Assembly: GCF_014203095.1 (NCBI RefSeq)
Contig: NZ_JACHIG010000005.1
Location: forward strand, 310,001 to 374,000
DNA: 64,000 nt
Direction of reading: 5' to 3'
From: Prosthecobacter vanneervenii
Lineage (GTDB): Bacteria > Verrucomicrobiota > Verrucomicrobiia > Verrucomicrobiales > Verrucomicrobiaceae
Below the pieces are notes generated by a model that made no database searches, was not told where the DNA came from, and saw only the letters and a program-made list of their open reading frames with translations. Positions 15,708 to 25,035 of this stretch are shown here, piece by piece. Both the position numbers and the translations under genes were made by a program. The stretch's first letter is position 1. Every line of letters begins with the position of its first letter.

Positions 15708-16190
15708 GATGGTCCGGCCTTCGCCTCAAACGGCCGCCATTCAAACTCAATATCGTCAGCCTCGATCAACCAGCGGTCTCCACCAGCCCATTCGATCTCG
15801 TGCAAAAGATGACCATTCTCTGAGAGGCGAAACTCATCATAGCGCCAGTCATTCATGCCCTTCTCACAATTCGAAGACTGCACGCTGTAACGATAGAGAC
15901 GCGGGTAGCGAAGATGAATCGTGCCATCGTGATAAGCACCGAGCAATCTGATCTCAAGGCTGCAGCATCGAGATGACTCGGCACCTGGATCAGATTCAAT
16001 GATCCGGCATTCCTCAAGCCACGCATCGTGTGGACACTGATGAATGGAAAAATCATACCACTCTGCAGACAGCGCAAGCTTCAGCGCCCCCCGGTGGCAT
16101 GCGATGTCTCTCTGCTTTCAGATACTCCTCGTAACGTTTCCAGTAGCCGCGAAAATCGTTCTCTCGGTTCTCTGAAAGCAGAAAAGACAT
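15704..16190 (-). pseudogene. unknown gene broken by a frameshift at a G6 run
   Basis: From ATG 16190 one frame reads MSFLLSENRENDFRGYWKRY on to RHRMPPG and then meets a stop. Past the run of six Gs (forward Cs 16087-16092) a second frame continues GALKLALSAEWYDFSIHQ to its end at 15704, giving about 160 residues in total. Removing one G joins both parts naturally. No family is recognised. The gene starts 14 nt after gpmI and its end overlaps the phosphatase start as ATGA, so the operon layout is intact. It could be a true mutation, phase variation at the homopolymer, programmed slippage, or a sequencing error. Confidence 0.6.
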
Positions 16191-16203
16191 GCACTAGATA
16201 GAC

Positions 16204-17754
16204 TCACTTCCTCACCAGCAGACTCTGCCCCGTCATCTCCGCAGGCTGCTTCACGCCCAGCATGTCCAGCAGCGTCGGCGCGATGTCCGCGAGGCGGCCA
16301 TTCGCAACAGTGTAGTCCGCAGAATCAGCCGAGACATAGATGCCGTGCACGAGGTTGGTCGTGTGCGCGGTATTGGGGCTGCCATCAGGATTGCGCATCA
16401 GCTCGCAGTTGCCGTGGTCGGCGGTGATGAAGAGCTTGCCGCCGAGTTCCAGCACCTTTTCCACGATCAAGCGCACGCCCAGGTCGATGGTCTCGCAGGC
16501 ATGAATGCCCGCCTCGACGATGCCGGTGTGGCCCACCATGTCCGGATTGGCGTAATTCATGATGACGAGGTCGTACTTCTCCAGACGGCGCAGCACTTCA
16601 AAGGTGAGATCCGGTGCGCTCATCTGCGGCTTCTTGTCATAGGTGGGCACTTCCTTGGGGCTGATCGCCAGATAACGGTCCTCGCCCGGATTCGGCTCCT
16701 CCACGCCGCTATTGAAGAAGAAGGTCACATGAGGGTACTTCTCCGTCTCAGCAGCACGCAGTTGGGTCAGCCCTGCGGCGGCCACCACCTGGCCCAGGTT
16801 GTTGTTCAGGCTCTCAGTGCCGAAGATCACACGTGCGCCCAGCGCGGTGTAGTTGGCGTCGTACTCGGTCAGCGTGTAGTAGCCGGTCTTCGGAGTCACC
16901 TCGCGGTCAAAGCCGTCAAAGCCGGACTTCAGGAAGGCATCGCTCAGCTGGCGGGCGCGGTCGGCGCGGAAGTTGAACCACAGGATCACATCGCCATCGC
17001 GGATGCGCTGCTCGTTCGCGTTGGAGAAGATCATGGGCTGCATGAACTCATCTCCACGCGGGTCTTTCGGATACGCGGCCTTCACGGCCTCGCTGGGCAG
17101 ATCGTTGCGCACTTCACCACGGCCGAGCACGATGGCGTCCCATGCCAGCTTGTTGCGCTCCCAGCGCTTGTCACGGTCCATGGCGTAGTAGCGGCCGATC
17201 ACCGTGGCGATCTTGGCACCGCTGGGGGCCAGGTCCTTTTCCAGCTTGGCCATGTAGGCAGCACCACCGGTGGGGGAGGTGTCGCGGCCGTCGGTGATCG
17301 CATGCACCATCAGGTCACTCACGCCTGCGGCCTTGGCGGCATCGCACAGCGCCACGAGGTGGTCCTGGTGGGAGTGCACTCCGCCATCGCTGATCAGTCC
17401 CAGGAAATGCAGGCGCTTGCCCTTGGCTTTTTCAAAGGCCTCCACCAGCACCGGCATCTTGGCCAGTTCGCCGTCGCGGATGCACTTGTTGATGCGGGTC
17501 AGGTCCTGATAGACGATGCGGCCCGCACCGAGGTTCAGGTGGCCCACTTCGCTGTTGCCCATCTGGCCGTCAGGCAGGCCCACGTCCTCGCCGCTGGCGC
17601 TCACGGTGCCCATCGGGTAGGTGGCATACAGGCGATCATGGAAGGGGGTGCGTGCCAGCAGGGTGGCGTCGCCATTGGCTTCAGCTTGGGCTTTACCGCC
17701 GGGGTTGATGCCCCAGCCGTCACGGATGATCAGAACAACAGGTTTTTTGGTCAT
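16204..17754 (-). CDS. gpmI: 2,3-bisphosphoglycerate-independent phosphoglycerate mutase
   Basis: 516 residues, the usual length. It interconverts 3- and 2-phosphoglycerate in glycolysis using two Mn ions. VLIIRDGWGINPGG gives the first metal Asp (Asp12), QMGNSEVGHLNLGAGR the phosphorylated Ser68, HAITDGRDTSP and GRYYAMDRDKRWER the substrate site, and MNYANPDMVGHTG and TADHGNCE the other metal ligands. It is the first gene of an operon with the frameshifted gene and the phosphatase-like gene. Confidence 0.97.
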   Translation of the reverse strand: MTKKPVVLIIRDGWGINPGGKAQAEANGDATLLARTPFHDRLYATYPMGTVSASGEDVGLPDGQMGNSEVGHLNLGAGRIVYQDLTRINKCIRDGELAKMPVLVEAFEKAKGKRLHFLGLISDGGVHSHQDHLVALCDAAKAAGVSDLMVHAITDGRDTSPTGGAAYMAKLEKDLAPSGAKIATVIGRYYAMDRDKRWERNKLAWDAIVLGRGEVRNDLPSEAVKAAYPKDPRGDEFMQPMIFSNANEQRIRDGDVILWFNFRADRARQLSDAFLKSGFDGFDREVTPKTGYYTLTEYDANYTALGARVIFGTESLNNNLGQVVAAAGLTQLRAAETEKYPHVTFFFNSGVEEPNPGEDRYLAISPKEVPTYDKKPQMSAPDLTFEVLRRLEKYDLVIMNYANPDMVGHTGIVEAGIHACETIDLGVRLIVEKVLELGGKLFITADHGNCELMRNPDGSPNTAHTTNLVHGIYVSADSADYTVANGRLADIAPTLLDMLGVKQPAEMTGQSLLVRK

Positions 17755-17978
17755 GGATAAGTGGTCAATGGGTCAAAGCCGGGGCGGCGTCAAGGGCGGC
17801 ATCGTGGCAGCACCGCCCCCCAGGTGGGCTAAAAAAGGAGCACTCTTTTGACCACCCTCACCATTTCTTGCCTAAATCCCAGCCCTCCCCCCAGCCCGGA
17901 TCGTCAGAAGATTTGCGCTCCGGCCCGACTGAGGGTATAAAAGGCCGCCCTTTCCCCGATACAGCCGTCATTCTCTCC

Positions 17979-19463
17979 ATGACTTCCGGACTGAGACTCA
18001 CCTTCCCCAAAGCCGTCATCGCCACCCTGGCACTCGCCATGGCCACGACGCCGTTTGACGTGACGCGTGCAGACGATGAGAAGCCCGGCTTCTTCAAAAA
18101 GATCTTCGGCGGTGGCAGCAAGACCGAAACCCCGCCCGAGCCGGAAAAGAAACCCGCGCCCAAGCCTGAGACGGAGAGCAAGCCGAAGCCCAAGGCCAAG
18201 CCCGCTCCAGAGCCCGAGAAGACCACCTCCAGCAAGAAGGCCGAGACCGGCAAAGCACCCCGCGTCATCATCACCACCACCGGCGGCAAGAAGGTCGAGA
18301 TCGGCAAGAAATCCACACCGTCCAAAAGCACCCCCAAGAAGGAGGTCGCCAAGACGGAGACTCCCAAGTCCACCCCCGCTCCCCAACCCAAGGAGGAGCC
18401 CATCAAGGATGTGACGAAAAGCGCCGCCAGAGACGGCGACTCCAACGCCATGAAGGGCGAGTTCAAGGAGGACGATGACGACAAGCCCGCACCGGCAGAC
18501 AAGTCCAAGACCGTGGAAGTCCTGCCCGCCAACGGCGGCTGGGAGATCATCAAGATCGGCGGGCGCGACTACGTCACCGCCGAAAGCATCCGCAATTTCT
18601 ACAACCCCGTTTACGGCTTCACCACCTTCCGCATTCAGGGCACGCACTTCTGGCTCGGCTCCTCCAAGCTCATCCTTAAGGCGCAGATCGGCTCCCAGGA
18701 GATGCTGATCAACAACATCAAGTTCATCCTCAGCTTCCCCGTGCAGGAGTACAATGGCAAGGTGCTCTTCTCCCGCCTGGATCTCTGCAAGCTCATCGAC
18801 CCCGTCCTCTACCCCAGCCACATCCAGAATGCCGAGTACTTCGACACGGTGGTTGTTGATGCAGGCCACGGCGGCCACGATGCCGGTGCACGCGGCGTTT
18901 ACGGCTACGAAAAGGACTTCGCCCTCAAGATGGCCATGACCGTGCGCACAGCCCTCATGCAGCGCGGCTTCAAGGTCATCCTCACCCGTGCCAACGACAC
19001 CTTCATCTCCCTCGGTGGTCGCGTCGCCATCGCCAATCAGACCCCCAAGAGCATCTTCATCAGCCTGCACTTCAATTCCGCCAGCACCTCCGCCAACGGC
19101 ATCGAAACCTGGGCGCTGACTCCTCAAAACGCAGCCGCCACCATCAGCCGCGGCGGTGGTTACAATCTCAACGGCGTCACTGGCAACAAGCAGGACTCCG
19201 CCAACATCGCCCTCGCCACCGCCGTGCACGCCAGCGTGATCAGCCGCTTCAAGTTTGTCGATCGCGGCATCAAGCGCGCCCAGTGGAGCGTGCTCACCGG
19301 CTGCAAGCGCCCCGGCATCCTCTTTGAAGGCGGCTTCGTCACCAACGGCCCCGAGTGCCAGCTCATCGCCTCAGACACCTACCGCCAGCAGGTTTCCGCC
19401 GCCATCGGCGATGCCGTGCTCAACTACCGCAAGGCCCTCGAGTCTGCGATGGCCAAGCGCTGA
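17979..19463 (+). CDS. N-acetylmuramoyl-L-alanine amidase (Amidase_3)
   Basis: 494 residues from ATG 17979. A signal-like N-terminus ends near TRADDE. Residues about 40-165 are a long Lys/Pro/Glu-rich linker, probably disordered. About 170-280 resemble a stalk domain of the copper-amine-oxidase N-terminal type (WEIIKIGGRDYVTAESI). The catalytic Amidase_3 domain has VVVDAGHGGHDAG, a Glu in GYEKDFAL, SLHFNSAS and the catalytic Glu in GILFEGGFVTN, the zinc-ligand pattern of AmiA/AmiC. It cleaves the amide between MurNAc and the peptide stem, in septum splitting or wall turnover. The unusual linker may span periplasm and wall. Confidence 0.88.
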   Translation: MTSGLRLTFPKAVIATLALAMATTPFDVTRADDEKPGFFKKIFGGGSKTETPPEPEKKPAPKPETESKPKPKAKPAPEPEKTTSSKKAETGKAPRVIITTTGGKKVEIGKKSTPSKSTPKKEVAKTETPKSTPAPQPKEEPIKDVTKSAARDGDSNAMKGEFKEDDDDKPAPADKSKTVEVLPANGGWEIIKIGGRDYVTAESIRNFYNPVYGFTTFRIQGTHFWLGSSKLILKAQIGSQEMLINNIKFILSFPVQEYNGKVLFSRLDLCKLIDPVLYPSHIQNAEYFDTVVVDAGHGGHDAGARGVYGYEKDFALKMAMTVRTALMQRGFKVILTRANDTFISLGGRVAIANQTPKSIFISLHFNSASTSANGIETWALTPQNAAATISRGGGYNLNGVTGNKQDSANIALATAVHASVISRFKFVDRGIKRAQWSVLTGCKRPGILFEGGFVTNGPECQLIASDTYRQQVSAAIGDAVLNYRKALESAMAKR

Positions 19464-19476
19464 TCCCGTTCCATTT

Positions 19477-19527
19477 GGAGTGCGGTCGCGGAGCGAGGAT
19501 CGAGCGCAGCTACCGCTTTCGCTGGCC
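19477..19527 (+). repeat. dispersed repeat, subtype A (copy A2)
   Basis: GGAGTGCGGTCGCGGAGCGA at the start and CAGCTACCGCTTTCGCTGG at the end. It differs from A1 at a few central positions only. It lies just after the amidase gene. Confidence 0.75.
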
Positions 19528-19628
19528 ATTTCAGCATGCCCCACCCTGCAGCCCTCTGAGCCTCCTCGGTTCACGCAGGCCCCTTTCCCACTGCTCCCTC
19601 GTGAGAAAGCAGTTGCTGCGCTCCCACC

Positions 19629-20180
19629 TCAAACCACCGGCAGCTTCTCCCGCAGCAGCCCCGCCAGCTCACTCGTCTCCTCCAGCGTAAAATCCGCCTG
19701 CACCTTCGGCTCATGATGGCTCAGGATACGCACCGTCTTTGGCACCCCGGCATTGATCGCCATCTGGATGTCGCGGTCATGATCCCCCACCAGCCAGCTC
19801 CGTGTTAGATCGAGTCCGTGCTCATCTCGCGCACGCAGGATCATCTCCGCACTCGGCTTCCGGCACGTGCAGCTTCCCGCCAGATGTGTGCAGGCATAGA
19901 TGCCATCCAGCGTAGCCTCATGTCCTGCCAGATGCTCCTGCATGCGCGCGTGCAGATCATCCAGCGCAGCCTGCGTCATCAGCCCCTTGCCCACCCCCTG
20001 CTGGCTCGTCACTAGAATCGTCGCATACCCACGTTGCTTGCACAGCGCCAGCGCCTCCACAATCCCCGGGGCAAACTGAAAATCCTCCCAGCGCAGCACA
20101 TAGCCATCTCCAGGGGAGACATTCACGACACCATCACGGTCAAAGAAAACGGCAGGACGAAGAGGCTGGGCGGCTGGCAT
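19629..20180 (-). CDS. gmhB: D-glycero-D-manno-heptose 1,7-bisphosphate 7-phosphatase (GmhB-like HAD)
   Basis: 183 residues from ATG 20180; the open frame extends upstream only as a shadow of ribD. Motif I is FFDRDGVVNVSPGDGYV, motif II is LVTSQQGVGKG, the Zn knuckle is CTHLAGSCTCRKPS and motif IV is LVGDHDRDIQMAINAG. This is the histidinol-phosphatase/GmhB group of HAD enzymes, which remove the 7-phosphate in ADP-heptose synthesis for lipopolysaccharide. GmhB and HisB-N are hard to separate, and no other heptose gene is nearby. It follows ribD by 35 nt on the same strand. Confidence 0.82.
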   Translation of the reverse strand: MPAAQPLRPAVFFDRDGVVNVSPGDGYVLRWEDFQFAPGIVEALALCKQRGYATILVTSQQGVGKGLMTQAALDDLHARMQEHLAGHEATLDGIYACTHLAGSCTCRKPSAEMILRARDEHGLDLTRSWLVGDHDRDIQMAINAGVPKTVRILSHHEPKVQADFTLEETSELAGLLREKLPVV

Positions 20181-20215
20181 GGAGAAATGAGTGCGCACGC
20201 ATAGCCGCACTGCCC

Positions 20216-21310
20216 TCAAATGGAAACCGCTCTTTGCAGCAGCTCCACCTGCGCCCCCGTCTCCGGCCACACCGGAAACCCATGGAAGCACACGTTGTCC
20301 CCCATCGTGCGGAGCTCCACATCCTTCAGTTCGATGGAGTCCGGCAGCGCCGGCCCTGCGATGGATGGCCGCCCGCCACCACACAGGCGCGGGGCGATGT
20401 ACCAGTACACTTCGTCCACCACCTTCTCGCGGAAAGCCTGCCCTAGAATGATGCCGCCCCCCTCGATCAGCACAGACACGACTCCATGCTTGCCCAGAAT
20501 CGCCAGCGCATCCGGCAGGCTTTTGTCATTCATAATCACCGTTCGGTCCTTGAATTCATCGGTAAAAAGATGCGCATGCTGGGGCAGGTCACCGCTGCGG
20601 GTCATCACCACGCGCCAGGGCTGCACCTTGCCGCTTCCAGCGCTGCCATCCCGCAGGGTCAGCTGGGGGTTGTCTTTGCGCACGGTCTCTGCACCTACGA
20701 TGATGGCGTCCACCCGCATGCGCAGCCTGCGCCCATGCGCACGTGCCGCGTCATTCGTGATCAATGAGCTCTCTCCCGCCGGACGGGTGATGCGTCCGTC
20801 CAGACTCTGTCCGGCCTTCGCAATCACATACGGAATACCCGTCGTGATCCACTTCGAAAAAGGCCGGATGATCGCCCGGCACTCCTCCTCCAGCACCCCT
20901 GCCGTCACCTCGATGCCAGCCAGCAGGAGAATGTTGCGCGACTGCTCGCGATGGCTCGGGTTGGGATCATACGCACCGAAGACCACGCGCTTGATGCCCG
21001 CAGCCTTGATCGCCTCCGTGCACGGCCCCGTGCGCCCGTGCGTGCTGCACGGCTCCAGCGTCACATAGATCGTCGCCCCCCGCAGCAGCTTGGGGTGGGT
21101 CTTCTGCGCATCCCGAATCGCCTCCACCTCTGCATGCGGTTCGCCTGCCCGGTGATGGTACCCGCGCCCGATGACCTTCTCCTGCGCCACGATGACAGCG
21201 CCCACGGGTGGGTTGGGACTCGTCAGCCCCACTCCTTGTTGTGCCTGGTCCAGGGCCAGGTGCATCCAGTGCTGGTCGGGCGTTTCTTTGTAGGCGATGG
21301 GCGGCGGCAT
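20216..21310 (-). CDS. ribD: bifunctional riboflavin deaminase/reductase RibD
   Basis: 364 residues with both expected domains. The N-terminal deaminase has zinc ligands in HAEVEAI (His59, catalytic Glu61) and PCSTHGRTGPC (Cys88, Cys97). The C-terminal reductase has IAKAGQSLDGRI, VDAIIVGAETVRKDNPQLT and VSVLIEGGGIILG. It carries out two consecutive steps of riboflavin synthesis. It probably forms an operon with gmhB; no other rib genes and no FMN riboswitch were seen near it. Confidence 0.95.
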   Translation of the reverse strand: MPPPIAYKETPDQHWMHLALDQAQQGVGLTSPNPPVGAVIVAQEKVIGRGYHHRAGEPHAEVEAIRDAQKTHPKLLRGATIYVTLEPCSTHGRTGPCTEAIKAAGIKRVVFGAYDPNPSHREQSRNILLLAGIEVTAGVLEEECRAIIRPFSKWITTGIPYVIAKAGQSLDGRITRPAGESSLITNDAARAHGRRLRMRVDAIIVGAETVRKDNPQLTLRDGSAGSGKVQPWRVVMTRSGDLPQHAHLFTDEFKDRTVIMNDKSLPDALAILGKHGVVSVLIEGGGIILGQAFREKVVDEVYWYIAPRLCGGGRPSIAGPALPDSIELKDVELRTMGDNVCFHGFPVWPETGAQVELLQRAVSI

Positions 21311-21449
21311 GCGGGAGAGGCCGGAGAATAAGCAGCGAATCGCTTCTGAGAAGCAATAAGAGTGTCACAGAATGCACAGCCACACACAGGGAGCAGAGGC
21401 TTTTTGTGCTCGCCGCCGCGCATGCGCAGGCCTTAATCTTCCACTGCCG

Positions 21450-22442
21450 ATGAAACTGTCTGAAAAAGCCCTGCTCTACCGCGAACTGGCCAAGCTGGTA
21501 GGTGCCCATTTTCATCTCGACCGCTCCCTCGATCTCCTGCTCAAGCAGCACCCCTCCCACGCCCGCCGCACCTGGCTCGAAGGCCTGCAGACTGGGCTGA
21601 AGGATGGCAAGGGCGTGGCCGCATCCATCACCGAAAATTGCGGAGCCTTTTCCGACGAGTTGGAGTTTGCTCTCATCGACGCCGGAGAGCGCAGCGGCCG
21701 CCTTGGAGACGCCTTCAGCCACCTCTCCCGCTACTTTGAGGCCTGGAACATCGCCGTAAAGCAGGCGCTCGGAGCCCTCATTTACCCCCTGCTCCTCGCC
21801 CACCTCGGCATCGTGCTGCCAGAGCTGCCCACCATGGTCACGGCCACCATGGAGGACAAGCCCGCAGGCATGGATCGTGTCTTCCTGCCACTGGCCGTCC
21901 TCTGGCTCATCATCCTCTCCCTCTTTCTGCTCTGGCGCTGGCTGTCGCGTCTGGGGGCCACGTCATCTGCGGTGGATTTCTGGCTGTCGCGCTTGCCGCT
22001 CATCGGCAGCGTGCGGCGGCACTGGGCGCTGGCGCGCTTCTGCCAGGTCTTTCATGCCTGCCTGCTCGCCTCCATGCAGATCACCGAGAGCATGCTGCTG
22101 GCTGGCCGTGCCTCCCACAGCGGGCTGCTGCGCCAGGCCGCGCAGGATGCCGCCCAGCGCATCGCCGCAGGGGCCACCATCTCCGGTGCCATGGCAGACG
22201 TGCACGGCTTCCCCCTCATCTTCGTCCACGGCGTGGCCACCGCCGAGGAATCCGGCACCCTCGACCACGAGATCAACCGCTGGAGCGCCGCCGAAACCAT
22301 CGAGGCCGGAGACGCCGTCCAGCGCGCCTCCCAGTGGCTACCCAAGATCGCCTACGGCATCGTCGTCCTCTACGTGGCCTGGCGCATCATCGGCCTGATG
22401 GCCGGTTATGGTCAGATGCTGAAGGAAATTGAGCGGATGTGA
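21450..22442 (+). CDS. type II secretion/type IV pilus GspF-PilC-like membrane protein
   Basis: 330 residues from ATG 21450. Two T2SSF-type repeats are visible: LYRELAKLVGAHFHLDRSL with IDAGERSGRLGDAF, and ARFCQVFHACLLASM with GVATAEESGTLDHEI. Three membrane segments fit the GspF/PilC inner-membrane platform fold (ALIYPLLLAHLGIVLP; LPLAVLWLIILSLFLLW; KIAYGIVVLYVAWRII). No ATPase or secretin gene lies beside it. It is the last GC-rich gene before an AT-rich island. Confidence 0.82.
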   Translation: MKLSEKALLYRELAKLVGAHFHLDRSLDLLLKQHPSHARRTWLEGLQTGLKDGKGVAASITENCGAFSDELEFALIDAGERSGRLGDAFSHLSRYFEAWNIAVKQALGALIYPLLLAHLGIVLPELPTMVTATMEDKPAGMDRVFLPLAVLWLIILSLFLLWRWLSRLGATSSAVDFWLSRLPLIGSVRRHWALARFCQVFHACLLASMQITESMLLAGRASHSGLLRQAAQDAAQRIAAGATISGAMADVHGFPLIFVHGVATAEESGTLDHEINRWSAAETIEAGDAVQRASQWLPKIAYGIVVLYVAWRIIGLMAGYGQMLKEIERM

Positions 22443-22628
22443 GTCGACTAATATTTACACTAGCGATGGAAAAAGTTTAAACCATTTTAATCGTCCTAAT
22501 TTTTACTCTCATTTACCACATTCGCCAGAGCGTTGTTCATCAAACATTTTTTAGACAATTACCTTGAATTTTAATCCACGATGCAGACTACTATTGCATA
22601 GTCATACTATTTAATTTTTCACCACAAA

Positions 22629-23435
22629 ATGCACAAATTTGGAATTTTCGTCGATGGCTCCAATCTCACAGGATCACTTGGAAAGCTTAATCTGAAAATT
22701 CCAGATTATGAATCTTTTTATAAGTATGTTTTCAGAGAAGGTGCCTCACATTGGGCGCAGTCTTTCCACAGCGCCCAGACTCGTTTGGATGCTCGCTTAC
22801 ATAGGGTGATGCTATACCAACTAGGTGAAATGGACTATTTGGATTTTAGCGACCCAAAACTACAGGCAAACCAGCGGGAGCTATTTGACCGCTCCCCTGA
22901 GGTTAAAAATCACTTTATGCGGGAGGCTGGAATAAAGCTCCAAAATCTACAAAACGACGAACTCCATTTGGAAGCATGGAAAATGTATTGGAAAGACCGA
23001 GAAAATTGGTACGCCAAAAGAAAAGGGATACTTCAAGGCGTTCTCAGTTTTAACCATGCAGTTCAAGAGTCTTGTGATTTTTTGCAGGTCGTTCCGTGTG
23101 GTTACTGGAAGCTAAACATTTTAAAATCTTATATCGAAGAAAAAGGTTTAGACACTGGGATTGCCGTCGGCGTTGCGACTCATGCCGAGTTTCTAGATGT
23201 AATTTTACTCATGTCAGGCGATGCAGACTTTATTCCAAGCGTTGACCATGCTAAGACCAAGCAGTGCAGCGTTGGGGCAATTGATATAATCAGAGGATCT
23301 CCACCCGAGAAAAAAGGCAGACAGTCATCTACTCGTTTGCATTCGGCATGTGACTTTGTTGTGAGAGTATACGAGACAGAACTGTTACGACTAAAGCTCG
23401 CAGAGACAAGAACCAACGATAATGGAGAAGTTTAA
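22629..23435 (+). CDS. NYN/LabA-like PIN-fold nuclease
   Basis: 268 residues. FGIFVDGSNLTGSLG holds the first acidic residue, GLDTGIAVGVATHA the second, and ILLMSGDADFIPSVDHA the C-terminal acidic cluster. These are the NYN-domain landmarks for a metal-dependent RNase. The middle is longer than in minimal LabA proteins, with a helical, aromatic insert (EAWKMYWKDRENWYAKRK). Base composition is clearly AT-richer than the neighbouring genes, suggesting horizontal transfer. No Shine-Dalgarno is obvious. It lies upstream of, and on the same strand as, the IS-split gene; a defence or RNA-decay role is only a guess. Confidence 0.8.
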   Translation: MHKFGIFVDGSNLTGSLGKLNLKIPDYESFYKYVFREGASHWAQSFHSAQTRLDARLHRVMLYQLGEMDYLDFSDPKLQANQRELFDRSPEVKNHFMREAGIKLQNLQNDELHLEAWKMYWKDRENWYAKRKGILQGVLSFNHAVQESCDFLQVVPCGYWKLNILKSYIEEKGLDTGIAVGVATHAEFLDVILLMSGDADFIPSVDHAKTKQCSVGAIDIIRGSPPEKKGRQSSTRLHSACDFVVRVYETELLRLKLAETRTNDNGEV

Positions 23436-23621
23436 AGAGAAGCATTTGTCTAAAAAGATTGAATCATACAAACTCATGCACCAATCACACTAAAGTTGAT
23501 GACTTAATCTTCTCAATGGGCAAACTGTTAATTCCAAAGGTGGATTATCAGCAGATATTCCGAACAATTTATTCAGTGCTTTTATATGTAAAAGCCGACC
23601 TTCCTAGGTCTTGTGTTGCAT

Positions 23622-24512
23622 TTAGAGCCTGTTATTAACTTTTGCCGAATAGAGAAGAGAGCATGAGGGTGGCGAAGGCCAGCCAATGCATGCCGGTCAG
23701 CGTCGAGGCCAGACGCTCGTAGTCTCTGGAGAGGCGCTTGAAGCGTGCGGCCCAGCCAAAACTGCGTTCCACCACCCAGCGCTTCGGCAGCAGCACAAAG
23801 CCCTTCTTGGCTTCCGAGAGTTTGACCACTTCAAGGCGGATGCCGTGAGCCTGCGCATCCTCTGCGGGCTCTTCGCCAGTGTAGCCCTGGTCCACGTAGG
23901 CAAGTTCCACGTTGTCTCCAGTGGCCTGCTGGATTTGCGCCGCCAGCACTCCGACCTGTGCCCGCTCCTGCTCGCTGGCTGCCGTGACTCTCACGGCCAG
24001 CAGATGCCCCAGAGTGTCCACAGCAATAGGCACCTTGCTGCCTTTGCGGCGCTTGTAGCCATCATATCCTGCCCGCCCTCCACTTTCAGGCGAGGACTGC
24101 AAGGTGCGTCCGTCCATGATGGCTGCTGTGGGCTGGGCCTTTCGCCCCTTGGACAAACGTGAAAGTTCGCGCAAATCATGGGCCATGGCTTCAAAGCAGC
24201 ACGCTTTCATCCAGCGCTGAGCCTGCTGGTAAACATTCTGCCATGGCGGCAGGTCATGCGGCATCATCCGCCACTGGCATCCGCAGCGCACGATGTAGCG
24301 CAAGGCGTTGAAAAGCTCTCGCAATGCATAGTCCCTCTGGGGCGCATCTTCCTTCATCAGCACCAGATAGGGGCGGCAAAAGTCCCATTCTGCATCACTG
24401 ACGTCACTGGTGTAGGCGGCTCTTGGCTTGTTGGTCGAGGGTTCCATTCCAAGCGTATGGCTTGGAATCTCACAGGTGTACAGCGCTTTTCAAAGTTAAT
24501 AACAGGCTCTAA
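23622..24512 (-). mobile_element. IS5-family (IS427-like) insertion sequence, complete
   Basis: Bounded by inverted repeats GAGCCTGTTATTAACTTT at both ends (perfect over 18 bp, from 23625 and from 24508 in reverse), with TA on each side as the target duplication. It is about 880 bp and has one transposase gene on the minus strand. The GC-rich content contrasts with the AT-rich target, and the intact frame and perfect ends suggest recent insertion. Confidence 0.9.
23635..24447 (-). CDS. IS5-family transposase
   Basis: 270 residues, full length and uninterrupted. The N-terminal DUF4096-like helix-turn-helix region (YTSDVSDAEWDFCRPYL; NALRYIVRCGCQWRMMP) is followed by the DDE domain: first Asp in AIMDGRTLQ, second in AYVDQGYTG, Glu in RWVVERSFGWAARFKRL. 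The stop lies inside the left inverted-repeat region. It is likely functional. Confidence 0.93.
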   Translation of the reverse strand: MEPSTNKPRAAYTSDVSDAEWDFCRPYLVLMKEDAPQRDYALRELFNALRYIVRCGCQWRMMPHDLPPWQNVYQQAQRWMKACCFEAMAHDLRELSRLSKGRKAQPTAAIMDGRTLQSSPESGGRAGYDGYKRRKGSKVPIAVDTLGHLLAVRVTAASEQERAQVGVLAAQIQQATGDNVELAYVDQGYTGEEPAEDAQAHGIRLEVVKLSEAKKGFVLLPKRWVVERSFGWAARFKRLSRDYERLASTLTGMHWLAFATLMLSSLFGKS

Positions 24513-25035
24513 CGTCATAGGAGCAGTGCTCCTGAATGAATTTTACAAAATTCAAGCGCAACCATTTGTCGGCATAGCTGCATACTGCGTTAGCACCGAA
24601 CCCAAGTCAGTCCTGGTATTCGCTGATGAGAATATGGATTATTCAGTGCCTACAGACAGAGGGTTTCATTGCTGGATCGAAACGGATGATTGGATTATTG
24701 ATTTTAGCACTCCTTTATTTCCCATGATAGCGAGGGAGCGAAACTTCCCCACACCTGGCTGCAAAATGATGCAATGCAAACGCAGCAGAGCAAAAAAAGC
24801 ACTCAATGACTTACTCGTAACCGGCGATTTTTTTCTTGATCGCAGCGCAGAATTTACAGAATTCACATTGAAAAAATTCGCTGCAGTTCCGCTCCATCAA
24901 GATGTGATAGAGATTTGTAGGCAATGGTTTGTGATGCCCCCAAAGCAAATGCATCCTAAACTCACTTTATGCAATCAAGATGGTGAACACTCTTGCGTTG
25001 CATTTTCGCGTTTTGATATCAATGGATCATGGTAA

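Larger units (their letters stand above)
23516..25035 (+). pseudogene. unknown-family gene (DUF2026-like?) split by an IS element
   Basis: The 5' part (ATG 23516 to 23623) reads MGKLLIPKVDYQQIFRTIYS to RSCVAF. The 3' part resumes after the IS as NVIGAVLLNEFYKIQAQPF and ends at 25035 (SRFDINGSW). Removing the IS and one copy of the TA duplication joins the frames without loss, giving about 215 residues. HCWIETDDWIIDFSTPLFP suggests a globular enzyme-like fold; DUF2026 is my tentative recollection, not a firm match. The gene is AT-rich like the adjacent NYN gene and was probably intact until recently. The 3' part still has long open frame but no proper start. Confidence 0.7.
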
